The position numbers and the translations under genes are program-made. Of a stretch of 64,000 nt of DNA, positions 44,077 through 51,945 are shown in pieces. The DNA is from JAJNBA01 sp963842295 (lineage in GTDB: Bacteria > Actinomycetota > UBA4738 > HRBIN12), in NCBI GenBank assembly GCA_963842295.1, contig CAWJFY010000009.1, forward strand, positions 186,001-250,000, in the 5' to 3' direction. Every line of letters begins with the position of its first letter. Position 1 is the stretch's first letter. The notes under the pieces are model-generated. The model was not told the DNA's origin. It saw nothing but the letters and a program-made list of their open reading frames with translations, and ran no database searches.

Positions 44077-44118
44077 GGGCGCGACGACACCCGCTGACGG
44101 CTGGGGACCCGCCGTCGC

Positions 44119-45300
44119 ATGGGACGATATCGGTCCGTGACCGTCCTCGACGTTGCCCTCCTCCTGTTGCTGGCACTGTCGGCCTACGGCGGCTACCGAC
44201 GCGGAGCCGTGCTCCAGGTCGCGGGACTCGTGGGGCTCGCGATCGGTTTCATCGTGGGGGTGTGGCTCGCGCCGCACGCGGCGGACCTCGTCCGCACCGA
44301 CTTGGCGAAGGCGGGCGCGGCCCTCGGGACGGTGCTGCTCCTCGGGGCGCTCGGGGACGCCGTGGGATCCGTCCTCGGACTCAAGCTCCGGAAACGCGCG
44401 CACGGGACGCGATTCAGGACCGCGGACGCCGTGGGAGGGTCCGCGCTCTCCGTCAGCGCGCTCGTCCTCACCATCTGGTTCCTCGGAATCAACCTGGCAG
44501 CCGGCCCGTTCCCCGCCGTCGCCCGCTCGCTCCAGAAGTCGGCGGTCGTCCGGGCCGTCGACGCGGCGCTCCCTCCCCCGCCGGTGCTCTCCGCGCAGCT
44601 CGGGAACGTGCTCGATCTCATCGGGTTCCCGGACGTCTTCTCGGGCTTGCCCCCGCTGCCGGCGGACCCGGTGCCGCAGCCCGGTCGGGGACTCGCCTCG
44701 CGGGCGGCGCAATCAGGACGCCCCTCGGTCGTGCTGATCGCCGGACCGGCCTGCGACCGGATCCTCCAGGGGACCGGGTTCGTCGTCGCGGACGATCTCG
44801 TCCTCACCAATGCGCACGTGGTCGCGGGCGGGCTTCCGAGGGTTGAGTGGGAGGATCGAACCTTCGAGGCCACGCCCGTGCTCTTCGACCCGGAGATCGA
44901 CGCCGCCGTGCTCCGCGTGGATGGGCTGGACGCGCCTGCGCTGAGGTTGCTGCCGACCGAGGTGAACCGTGGCGCGGGGGGCGCCGTTCTGGGCTATCCG
45001 GCAGGGCGGTACGTGGAGATGCCCGCCGGCGTTCGGCGTCTGCTGGAAGCGGTCGGCCGGGACATCTACTCACGGGAGGAGGTGCTCCGGCGCGTCTACG
45101 AACTGCAGGCGAAGGTCCGGCACGGCAACAGCGGAGGGCCATTCGTACTGCCGGGCGGGGTCGCAGCGGGCCTCGTCTTCGGCGCGTCGCTCAGCCACCC
45201 CAACCTCGGATACGCGATCGCGTCGCCGGAACTGATCCCCCTGGTCGAGCGGGCAGCGACCCGTACCGAACCGGTCGGTACCGGTCGCTGCGTCCGCTGA
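44119..45300 (+). CDS. marP: CvpA-domain serine protease (MarP-like)
   Basis: A 393-residue membrane protease. Four N-terminal membrane segments (residues about 8-135) form a CvpA-type domain; the rest is a periplasmic chymotrypsin-like domain. The catalytic triad is His233 (LTNAHVV), Asp261 (EIDAAVL) and Ser338 (RHGNSGGPF). Cys212 in GPACDRI and Cys391 three residues from the end match the positions of the disulfide that stabilises mycobacterial MarP. MarP protects against acid by processing a peptidoglycan hydrolase. An in-frame GTG at 44137 is an alternative start. It is divergent from the metallophosphoesterase and convergent with thrB. Confidence 0.9.
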   Translation: MGRYRSVTVLDVALLLLLALSAYGGYRRGAVLQVAGLVGLAIGFIVGVWLAPHAADLVRTDLAKAGAALGTVLLLGALGDAVGSVLGLKLRKRAHGTRFRTADAVGGSALSVSALVLTIWFLGINLAAGPFPAVARSLQKSAVVRAVDAALPPPPVLSAQLGNVLDLIGFPDVFSGLPPLPADPVPQPGRGLASRAAQSGRPSVVLIAGPACDRILQGTGFVVADDLVLTNAHVVAGGLPRVEWEDRTFEATPVLFDPEIDAAVLRVDGLDAPALRLLPTEVNRGAGGAVLGYPAGRYVEMPAGVRRLLEAVGRDIYSREEVLRRVYELQAKVRHGNSGGPFVLPGGVAAGLVFGASLSHPNLGYAIASPELIPLVERAATRTEPVGTGRCVR

Positions 45301-45303
45301 GCT

Positions 45304-46191
45304 TCAGTCCTCGGCGGAGACCTCGAAACCGTTCGCCCGCACGCCGGGTCGGATCGCACGCCACCCTTCCGGCAGCTCGCCGACCGTATGGCCGTCTCGC
45401 TCGAACGCGAGCAATGACGGCCCCGCGCCGGACAGGCACGCGGGGATCTGCCGGTGACGGAGGTCATCGAGGAGCGCCGCCGATCCGGGAACCAGCGCCG
45501 TCCGGGCGTCTTCGTGGAGACGATCGTGGAGGGCGACGAGAAGCAACTCTGGGTCTCGTGTGAACGCCACGACGGCGAGTGCCGCGTGGCCGATGTTGAA
45601 CACGGCGTCGCGCCTCTCGACGGTGTTCGAGAGCACGCTTCGAGCTTCGGTGGTGGCGAGTCGCAGCCCATCCGGCAGTACCACGACCGGATCGAGATCC
45701 CGATGCGGCTCCAAGCGCTGCACGTATCCCGAACCCGGTGCGAACACCGTGAGACCTCCGAAGGTCGCGGGAGCCGCATTGTCGGGATGTCCCTCCAGCT
45801 CCGCCGCGTAGGCGAACGTCGCATACGGATCGTCGTCGCCGGCCGCCTCGACGAGCAGTCGACCGATCGCGACGCCAGCCACCGCCGCGGCCGATGAGGA
45901 GCCCAGGCCCCGCTCGAGCGGGATCCGGTTGATGCCGTGGAGCGAGAACGATGCGAGCTCCGCGCTCGGATTGAGCCGGCGCTGCTGCTCGACCGTGAAG
46001 GAGATGGCTCGGCTCACCATGTCGGAGCCGTCGGTCGGGAGCTCATCCGCGCCCTCCCCTTCCCACGTGACTCCGGGACCGGCTTCGGTGTCGACGGTTA
46101 CCTCGTTGCAGAGATCGAGCGCGAGCCCGAAGCAGTCGAACCCCGGGCCGAGGTTCGCCGACGTGGCCGGCACCCTGACGGTGATGCGCAC
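45304..46191 (-). CDS. thrB: Homoserine kinase
   Basis: A 295-residue GHMP-family kinase that phosphorylates homoserine in threonine synthesis. Motif 1 is VRVPATSANLGPGFDCFG, motif 2 the ATP loop IPLERGLGSSSAAAVAG, motif 3 the late PACLSGAGPSLLAF. The GTG start directly follows the thrC stop (TAGGTG). It ends the hom-thrC-thrB series and its stop is 3 bases from that of the convergent MarP-like gene. Confidence 0.96.
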   Translation of the reverse strand: MRITVRVPATSANLGPGFDCFGLALDLCNEVTVDTEAGPGVTWEGEGADELPTDGSDMVSRAISFTVEQQRRLNPSAELASFSLHGINRIPLERGLGSSSAAAVAGVAIGRLLVEAAGDDDPYATFAYAAELEGHPDNAAPATFGGLTVFAPGSGYVQRLEPHRDLDPVVVLPDGLRLATTEARSVLSNTVERRDAVFNIGHAALAVVAFTRDPELLLVALHDRLHEDARTALVPGSAALLDDLRHRQIPACLSGAGPSLLAFERDGHTVGELPEGWRAIRPGVRANGFEVSAED

Positions 46192-47259
46192 CTACAGCCC
46201 CAGCTCGGCCGCGACCGCCGCGGGATCGGGAGACACGGTTCGGGGAACCGCGGCCCCGGCGATCGCCCACTCGGGGTCCTTCAGACCGTGCCCGGTGAGA
46301 ACGCACACCACCGTGGCGTCCGCCGCGAGCTTGCCCTCGGCATGCAGGTGCAGCAGCCCGGCGACGCTCGCGGCCGACGCGGGTTCGGCGAACAGGCCCT
46401 CCCGGGCGACACGTCGATACGCGGCCAGGATCTCCCGGTCGGTCACCGCGAGGATCGCTCCCTCGGACTCCTTCGCCGCCGCGACCGCCTTCTCCCACGA
46501 CGCCGGGTTCCCGATCCGGATCGCCGTCGCGATCGTCTGCGGGTCCTTCACCGCCTCACCGAGCACGATCGGCGCCGCGCCCTGCGCCTGGAACCCGAAG
46601 AGGCGGGGTGGGTCGTGGATCACGCCCGCCTCCAGGTACTCCGTGTAGCCGAGCCAGTGGCTCGAGATGTTCCCTGCGTTCCCGACGGGGACGAGGTGCA
46701 GATCTGGCGGTCGGCCGAGCGCGTCGCAGATCTCGAACGCCGCCGTCTTCTGTCCTTGTAGGCGGTACTCGTTCACGCTGTTGACGAGCGTTACCGGGTA
46801 GCGGTCCGCGAGGCCCTTCGCCAGTTCGAGCGACGCGTCGAAGTTGCCGTCGACCTCGAGCACCCGGGCACCGTGCACGAGCGTCTGCGCCATCTTGCCC
46901 AGCGCGATCTTTCCCTTCGGCACGAGCACCCCGCACGTCAGCCCCGCCTTCGCCGCGTACGCGGCCGCGCTCGCGCTCGTGTTCCCCGTGGAAGCGCAGA
47001 CGACCGCCTTGGCCCCCTCCTCGAGCGCCTTCGAGATCGCGAGCGTCATCCCGCGGTCCTTGAAGGACCCCGTGGGGTTCGCGCCGTCATACTTCAGCCA
47101 GACCTCGCTGCCGGTCTCGGCCGACAGAGCGTCCGACCGGACGAGCGGCGTCCCTCCCTCACCGAGCGTGACCACGGGCGTGTCGACCGAGACCGGCAAC
47201 CGCGCGCGGTACTCCTCGATGATGCCGCGCCACTGCGGCGCCGCGTCGATGGACGTCAC
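46192..47259 (-). CDS. thrC: Threonine synthase
   Basis: A 355-residue PLP enzyme converting O-phosphohomoserine to threonine. The PLP lysine is in NPTGSFKDRGM near residue 60; the phosphate-binding loops CASTGNTSASAAAYAA and PVGNAGNISSHWLG follow. It is the short class of threonine synthase, as in other actinobacteria. GTG 47259 overlaps the hom stop as GTGA. Confidence 0.96.
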   Translation of the reverse strand: MTSIDAAPQWRGIIEEYRARLPVSVDTPVVTLGEGGTPLVRSDALSAETGSEVWLKYDGANPTGSFKDRGMTLAISKALEEGAKAVVCASTGNTSASAAAYAAKAGLTCGVLVPKGKIALGKMAQTLVHGARVLEVDGNFDASLELAKGLADRYPVTLVNSVNEYRLQGQKTAAFEICDALGRPPDLHLVPVGNAGNISSHWLGYTEYLEAGVIHDPPRLFGFQAQGAAPIVLGEAVKDPQTIATAIRIGNPASWEKAVAAAKESEGAILAVTDREILAAYRRVAREGLFAEPASAASVAGLLHLHAEGKLAADATVVCVLTGHGLKDPEWAIAGAAVPRTVSPDPAAVAAELGL

Positions 47260-48569
47260 TCCTCGCCCTCCACGCGGATGATGCTCGCGACCGCGTGGAC
47301 CGCAGCCAGCTCGCGGAGCTCCTGGATCGTCTTCTGGAACGCGCCTTCCTGCGCTCGGTGGGTGACGAACGAGAGCGTCGCTTCGTCCCCGGAGCCCTCC
47401 TGCCACACGCGTTCGAGCGAGATGCCGTTGCGTCCGAAGCGGTCGGCGATCTCGGCCAGGACACCGGGCCGATCGTCGACGTGGAGCTTGAGGTAGTACT
47501 GGTCGCGCGTATCGTCCATCGGGCGAACGCGGCGAGCGTTCGTCGGCGAAGAGCCTGGACCCCGAGCTCCCTGCAGGAGGTTCCTCGCGACGCTCACCAG
47601 GTCGCCCACCACCGCGGTCGCGGTCGGGTCGCCCCCCGCGCCGGCGCCGTAGAACATCAGCTGTCCGATCCTCGGGCCTTCGACGAAGACGGCGTTGGAG
47701 GCGCCGCGGACCGCGGCCAATGGATGCTCCACCGGGATCATCGAAGGGTGCACGCGGACCGCGATCTCGTCGTCGTCCAGCTCCGCGATCGCGAGGAGCT
47801 TGATCACATAGCCGAGCCTCGCCGCGTCCACGAAGTCCTGCGGCGTGACGCTCGAGATCCCCTCGCGGTAGACGTCGTCGGCGACGACGCGTGCACCGAA
47901 CGCAACCGACGCGAGGATCGCGCATTTCGCGGCCGCGTCGTACCCCTCGACGTCCGCTGCCGGATCCGCCTCGGCGAACCCGAGTCGCTGCGCCTCGGCG
48001 ACCGCCCGGTCGGACGTCCAGCCGTGCTCCGACATCTGCGTGAGGATGAAGTTGGTCGTCCCGTTCACGATCCCGAGGATCCGGTCGACGCGTTCGCCGG
48101 CGAGCGATTCCCGCAGCGGCCGGATGAGCGGGATCCCGCCGCCCACGGCGGCTTCGAAGTACAGGTCGCTCCCCGCCCCATCCGCCGCGGTGAACAGCTC
48201 CACCCCGCAGGTCGCGAGGAGCTCCTTGTTCGCGGTGACGACCGACTTCCCGCTCGCGAGGGCGCGCATGAGCAGCTCACGCGCCGGCTCCACGCCGCCC
48301 ATGAGCTCACAGACGATATCGATGGCCGGGTCGTCGACGACGACGCCCGGGTCGTCGGTGAACATGTCCGGCGGGAGCGACAGACCCCGGTCGCGGTGGG
48401 GATCGCGCACCGCCACCCGGGCGACCTCCAGCCGTGCGCCCGCCTTCCGAGCCACGTCCTCCGCATGGTCATGCAGGAGCCGGATCACCGCGGCGCCGAC
48501 ATTTCCGCTTCCCAGGAGACCGATGCGCACGGTCCGCTCGCTCACCGCATCCGCGTGGTCCGCCGTCAC
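47256..48569 (-). CDS. hom: Homoserine dehydrogenase
   Basis: A 437-residue NAD(P)-dependent dehydrogenase at the branch to threonine and methionine. The Rossmann motif IGLLGSGNVGAAV starts near residue 15; VTANKELLA and GIVNGTTNFIL are the conserved catalytic-domain motifs, and FAEADPAADVEGYDAAAK carries the substrate-binding Asp and Lys. The C-terminal ~90 residues (LKLHVDDRPGVLAEIADRFG onward) are an ACT domain, which in this family senses threonine. GTG 48569 overlaps the upstream acetyltransferase stop as GTGA. Confidence 0.96.
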   Translation of the reverse strand: MTADHADAVSERTVRIGLLGSGNVGAAVIRLLHDHAEDVARKAGARLEVARVAVRDPHRDRGLSLPPDMFTDDPGVVVDDPAIDIVCELMGGVEPARELLMRALASGKSVVTANKELLATCGVELFTAADGAGSDLYFEAAVGGGIPLIRPLRESLAGERVDRILGIVNGTTNFILTQMSEHGWTSDRAVAEAQRLGFAEADPAADVEGYDAAAKCAILASVAFGARVVADDVYREGISSVTPQDFVDAARLGYVIKLLAIAELDDDEIAVRVHPSMIPVEHPLAAVRGASNAVFVEGPRIGQLMFYGAGAGGDPTATAVVGDLVSVARNLLQGARGPGSSPTNARRVRPMDDTRDQYYLKLHVDDRPGVLAEIADRFGRNGISLERVWQEGSGDEATLSFVTHRAQEGAFQKTIQELRELAAVHAVASIIRVEGEE

Positions 48570-49090
48570 CCGTCGCTCCCGATCCAGGCCGCCATGAGGA
48601 TCTCGTCCTCGTAACCGTAGGACTTGCGCGAGTGCCTCGCGAGCCTCCCCTCTTCGACGAAGTCGAAACTCCGGTACAGGGAGATCGCCGCTTCGTTGTG
48701 CGGATACACAGCCAGCACGAGTTTCTCGACGCCAGCCTCCCTGGACCACGCGATCGCCCTTTCCATCAGACGGTGTCCGATCCCTCGCCCTCGGACATCC
48801 GCGGCGACCGCGATCGCCAGCGACCCCACGTGCCTCGTCACGGGGTGCCGCTCGCGCTGCACCGTGACGTAGCCCACCAGACGTCCGTTCTCCAACGCGA
48901 CCAGATGCGTCTCCGCATCCGACCGCTTCCTGAATCGGCGTCGATACGCGCGGGCCGGCATGTCGACCTCTTCGGTGCGGACGAACCGCTCCTCCGCCAC
49001 GATCGCGGTCCAGAACTCGAGGAACGCTCGAGCGTCCCCCGGTCGCGCGGGTCGTACCTCCAGGGCGTCACCATCGAGGTCCTCAGCCAT
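48566..49090 (-). CDS. GNAT-family acetyltransferase
   Basis: A 174-residue GCN5-type N-acetyltransferase. The acetyl-CoA-binding motif is ADVRGRGIGHRLM near residue 98 (RGxGIG type), and the C-terminal NEAAISLYRSFDFVEEGR is the usual motif B. It resembles RimI/PhnO-like members, and no substrate can be named. It lies between argS and hom in one overlapping run: ATG 49090 overlaps the argS stop by 8 bases. lysA occupies this place in mycobacteria. Confidence 0.88.
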   Translation of the reverse strand: MAEDLDGDALEVRPARPGDARAFLEFWTAIVAEERFVRTEEVDMPARAYRRRFRKRSDAETHLVALENGRLVGYVTVQRERHPVTRHVGSLAIAVAADVRGRGIGHRLMERAIAWSREAGVEKLVLAVYPHNEAAISLYRSFDFVEEGRLARHSRKSYGYEDEILMAAWIGSDG

Positions 49091-50786
49091 CAGGCCCGGA
49101 CCCGTCCGGCCGGGGCTCTTCCAGCTTCTCCATCGACTCCGGCGCCGAGACACCCACGAGCTGGAGGAGGTTCGCCAGGACCTGCTTCGTCGCCGATGAG
49201 AGCCAGAGCCGCGCCTGCGTCAACGCGGCGTCATCGGAGACCACGCGACAGGCGGTGTAGAAGCGATGGAAGGTGGCCGCGAGGTCCTGTGCCGCGTGGG
49301 TGAGCCTGTGTGGAGCGCGCTGTTCCGCGGCCGTGGCGATCAGGCGGGGGACGTCGGCGAGCGCTCGGAGCAGGTCCTGCTCGGGCTCGGAGGCGAGCAG
49401 CGACAGTTCGGCTTCCTCGATCGGCCCGAGCTCGATCCCCTCCTCACGTGCCTTCCGCAGGATCGACGCGATCCGCGCGTGGCCGTACTGCACGTAGTAG
49501 ACGGGATTCTCGAGCGTTTGCCGCGCGACCTCGGCGATGTCGAAGTTCATCGGACGGTCGTTGGAGAACAAGAGGAGATGGAAACGCGCGGCGTCGGTCC
49601 CCACCTCGTCGATCAGCTCGTCCAGCGAGACGAAGGTTCCGGCCCGCTTGCTCATCTTCACGGGCTGGCCCCCGCGCAGGAAGGAAACGAACTGGTACAT
49701 GACGATCTCGACCAGGTCGGGGTCGAAGCCGAGAGCCGTCGCGACCCCCTTCACCCTCGCGATGTCACCGTGGTGGTCGGCCCCCCACACATAGATCAGG
49801 TGGTCGAAGCCACGAGAGAACTTGTCGAGGACATAGGCGATGTCGGCACCGAAGTACGTGTGCGTCCCATCCGACCGGACCGCCACGCGGTCCTTGTCGT
49901 CGCCGAACGCGGTCGACCGGAACCACGTCGCACCTTCGGCCTCGTAGACGTAGCCGGCCTCGCGCAGCCGCTCGATCGCCTGCGCGATCTCGCCCTTCTC
50001 CACCAGCGACGCTTCGAGGAAGTACGAGTCGAAGGTGACGCCGAACCGCTCGAGGGTGGACCGGATCTGCTCCATCGCGCGGCGAGCGGCCTCCCCCCGG
50101 AGCCGGACGAACCGTTCCACCGGAGGCAGATCTGCGAGGCCGGGTCCCTCCGCTTCCAGGATGTCCTGTGCGAGGTCGGTGATGTAGTCCCCGTGGTAGC
50201 CGTCCTCGGGCACCTCCGCGTCATGGCCGAGGAGCTGCATGTATCGAGCTTCGATCGAGGCGCCGAAGCGGTCCATCTGTCCGCCGGCGTCGTTGAAGTA
50301 GTACTCGCGCTCGACGGCGTGGCCGGCGAACGTCAGCAACCGGGCGAGCGCGTCTCCGATCGCGGCGTTCCGCGCGTGGCCGATCGTGAGCGGGCCGGTC
50401 GGATTCGCGGACACGAACTCCACCTGGATCCGCCGGCCCGTCGGCTCCCCGCCGCCATACCGGTCGCCTTCCCGGACGATCTGCCGTAGGACATCGTGAA
50501 GCCAGTCGTCGGTGGTCCACAGGTTGATGAAGCCGGGCCCCGCCACCTCGGCCTTCGCCAGGAACGGTGCGGGAGGAAGCGCTCCCACGATGGCGCCGGC
50601 CGTCTTGCGTGGATCGGCCCCGGCCTTGGAGGCCGCGACCATCGCGACGTTGGTGGTGAAGTCGCCGAATCCCTTCTGGCGGGGCCGCTGGAGCTCCGGC
50701 TCGGGGAAAGGGGGTTCGAGACCGAGCGCGGGAGCGGCCACCGCCACCGCCTCGGTGAGCAGATCCGTCAGCCGCTCCTCGATCAT
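49083..50786 (-). CDS. argS: Arginyl-tRNA synthetase
   Basis: A 567-residue class Ia synthetase. The HIGH-like motif is SANPTGPLTIGHARNA near residue 130 and the KMSKR motif is PVKMSKRAGTF near residue 370. The N-terminal Add-1 domain includes GFGDFTTNVAM. The C-terminal anticodon-binding helices end in LLQLVGVSAPESMEKL. It ends the run below a receiver-domain gene and overlaps it as ATGA. A tRNA-Arg gene starts about 450 bases away on the other strand. Confidence 0.97.
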   Translation of the reverse strand: MIEERLTDLLTEAVAVAAPALGLEPPFPEPELQRPRQKGFGDFTTNVAMVAASKAGADPRKTAGAIVGALPPAPFLAKAEVAGPGFINLWTTDDWLHDVLRQIVREGDRYGGGEPTGRRIQVEFVSANPTGPLTIGHARNAAIGDALARLLTFAGHAVEREYYFNDAGGQMDRFGASIEARYMQLLGHDAEVPEDGYHGDYITDLAQDILEAEGPGLADLPPVERFVRLRGEAARRAMEQIRSTLERFGVTFDSYFLEASLVEKGEIAQAIERLREAGYVYEAEGATWFRSTAFGDDKDRVAVRSDGTHTYFGADIAYVLDKFSRGFDHLIYVWGADHHGDIARVKGVATALGFDPDLVEIVMYQFVSFLRGGQPVKMSKRAGTFVSLDELIDEVGTDAARFHLLLFSNDRPMNFDIAEVARQTLENPVYYVQYGHARIASILRKAREEGIELGPIEEAELSLLASEPEQDLLRALADVPRLIATAAEQRAPHRLTHAAQDLAATFHRFYTACRVVSDDAALTQARLWLSSATKQVLANLLQLVGVSAPESMEKLEEPRPDGSGPDG

Positions 50787-51163
50787 CCGTCGATCCCCAT
50801 CGCATCGAGCACGATCTCGACGAGCCTCCCGGGATCGAAGGGTTTGGTCACCACCCGGACGTGCTCGCCCGCATAGGCATCGAACTCCTCGGCCCCCCGT
50901 CCGGTCAGGAAGATGACGGGGAGCGCGCCGAGACCAGGCTCCGCTCGGAGGCGCTGGAAGACCTCATGGCCGTCCATGCCCGGCATCGTTGCGTCCAGAA
51001 GCAGGGCGTCGGGGGGCGTGGCGACGACGCGCGCGAGCGCGTCGTCGCCGCGCCCCACCGATTCGAGCGTGATGCCGGCGACCCGGAAGTTCACCTCGAG
51101 GAGCCGGTGCAGGATGGGATCGTCGTCGGCGAACAGCACACGAGGTAGGACGGGCTCGGACAC
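50783..51163 (-). CDS. Single-domain response regulator receiver protein
   Basis: A 126-residue CheY-like receiver domain with no output domain. The acidic pocket is FADDDP (residues 11-16), the phospho-acceptor is Asp57 in LLLDATMPGMDG and the conserved Lys107 is in VVTKPFD. No histidine kinase is nearby. It is translationally coupled to argS (ATGA overlap) and appears to be the first gene of the argS-hom-thrC-thrB run. GTG 51163 is 6 bases after TATCCT, implying a leaderless message. Confidence 0.9.
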   Translation of the reverse strand: MSEPVLPRVLFADDDPILHRLLEVNFRVAGITLESVGRGDDALARVVATPPDALLLDATMPGMDGHEVFQRLRAEPGLGALPVIFLTGRGAEEFDAYAGEHVRVVTKPFDPGRLVEIVLDAMGIDG

Positions 51164-51168
51164 CCGCC

Positions 51169-51180
51169 GAGGATATCCTC
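51169..51180. promoter_or_regulatory. Palindrome containing the response-regulator -10 box
   Basis: GAGGATATCCTC is a perfect 12-bp palindrome that holds TATCCT on both strands. On the minus strand it ends 6 bases before the GTG at 51163. On the plus strand it lies upstream of the tRNA-Arg gene. Confidence 0.45.
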
Positions 51181-51214
51181 GCCACCGAGCGCCGAAGCGG
51201 AGAGAGGTCGGTTG

Positions 51215-51220
51215 CTAGAC
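51215..51220 (+). promoter_or_regulatory. Candidate -10 box of tRNA-Arg
   Basis: TAGACT on the plus strand, 12 bases before the first base of the mature tRNA. A start about 7 bases downstream leaves a short 5' leader for RNase P. Confidence 0.4.
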
Positions 51221-51232
51221 TTCCGCACCCGA

Positions 51233-51304
51233 GCCCCCGTAGCTCAGGGGATAGAGCACCGGCCTCCGGAGCCGGGGGCGCAGGTTCGAATCCTGCCGGG
51301 GGCG
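51233..51304 (+). tRNA. tRNA-Arg (anticodon CCG)
   Basis: A complete cloverleaf of 72 bases. Acceptor GCCCCCG pairs with CGGGGGC (51297-51303), with a G discriminator. The D stem is GCTC/GAGC with an 8-base loop. The anticodon stem is CCGGC/GCCGG with loop CTCCGGA, so the anticodon at 51266-51268 is CCG, reading CGG codons. The T stem is GCAGG/CCTGC with loop TTCGAAT. CCA is not encoded. The pdxH start codon is only 4 bases beyond the discriminator. Confidence 0.95.
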
Positions 51305-51308
51305 CCCC

Positions 51309-51926
51309 GTGGGATCCGATCGCTACCCAGCGCTGGAGCTGGAAGACCTCCCGTCCGACCCGGTCGTGCTGTTCCGGCGCTGGTACGAGGATGCGGAGCG
51401 ATCCGGCATCCAGCTCCCGACCGCGATGGCCTTGGCCACCGCGGGTGCGGACGGACGCCCCTCGATCCGCCACGTTCTGCTCCGCGGGATCGCAGATCGG
51501 GGTTTCGTGTTCTACACGAACCACGGCAGCCGGAAGGGGAACGAGCTCGACGAGAACCCGCGGGCAGCCTTCTCGATCTACTGGCGGGAGCTGGACCGAC
51601 AGGTCTCCGTCACCGGCGACGTGTCTCGCGTGAGCGATGAGGAATCCGACGCGTACTTCGCAACGCGACCGCGCGATGCGCGCCTCGGTGCCTGGGCCTC
51701 GCGACAGAGCACGGAGCTCGCTTCCCGCGACGAGCTGATGGAGCGCTTCGCCGCTTTCGATGCCGAATACCCGGGCGACGAGGTGCCTCGACCGCCGTTC
51801 TGGGGCGGGTACCGGATCGTCCCGATCACGGTGGAGTTCTGGCAGGGCCGTCAGCACCGGCTCCACGACCGGTTCCAGTACGAGACGACCGGGGACGCGT
51901 GGACGATCCGGCGACTCTCGCCGTAG
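51309..51926 (+). CDS. pdxH: Pyridoxamine 5'-phosphate oxidase
   Basis: A 205-residue FMN enzyme that makes pyridoxal 5'-phosphate. Conserved motifs are IRHVLLRGIADRGFVFYTN, SRKGNELDENPRAAF, ATRPRDARLGAWAS and the C-terminal PPFWGGYRIVP and WQGRQHRLHDR. GTG 51309 is the only start that keeps the family N-terminus. It lies 4 bases after the tRNA-Arg, so there is no room for a separate promoter or ribosome-binding site. The message must come from the tRNA transcript or from reading through it. Confidence 0.93.
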   Translation: MGSDRYPALELEDLPSDPVVLFRRWYEDAERSGIQLPTAMALATAGADGRPSIRHVLLRGIADRGFVFYTNHGSRKGNELDENPRAAFSIYWRELDRQVSVTGDVSRVSDEESDAYFATRPRDARLGAWASRQSTELASRDELMERFAAFDAEYPGDEVPRPPFWGGYRIVPITVEFWQGRQHRLHDRFQYETTGDAWTIRRLSP

Positions 51927-51930
51927 CCGG

Positions 51931-51936
51931 TAGGCT
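51931..51936 (+). promoter_or_regulatory. Candidate -10 box of the M20 peptidase gene
   Basis: TAGGCT on the plus strand, 9 bases before the ATG at 51946 and just after the pdxH stop. Confidence 0.35.
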
Positions 51937-51945
51937 TCGCTCCCC

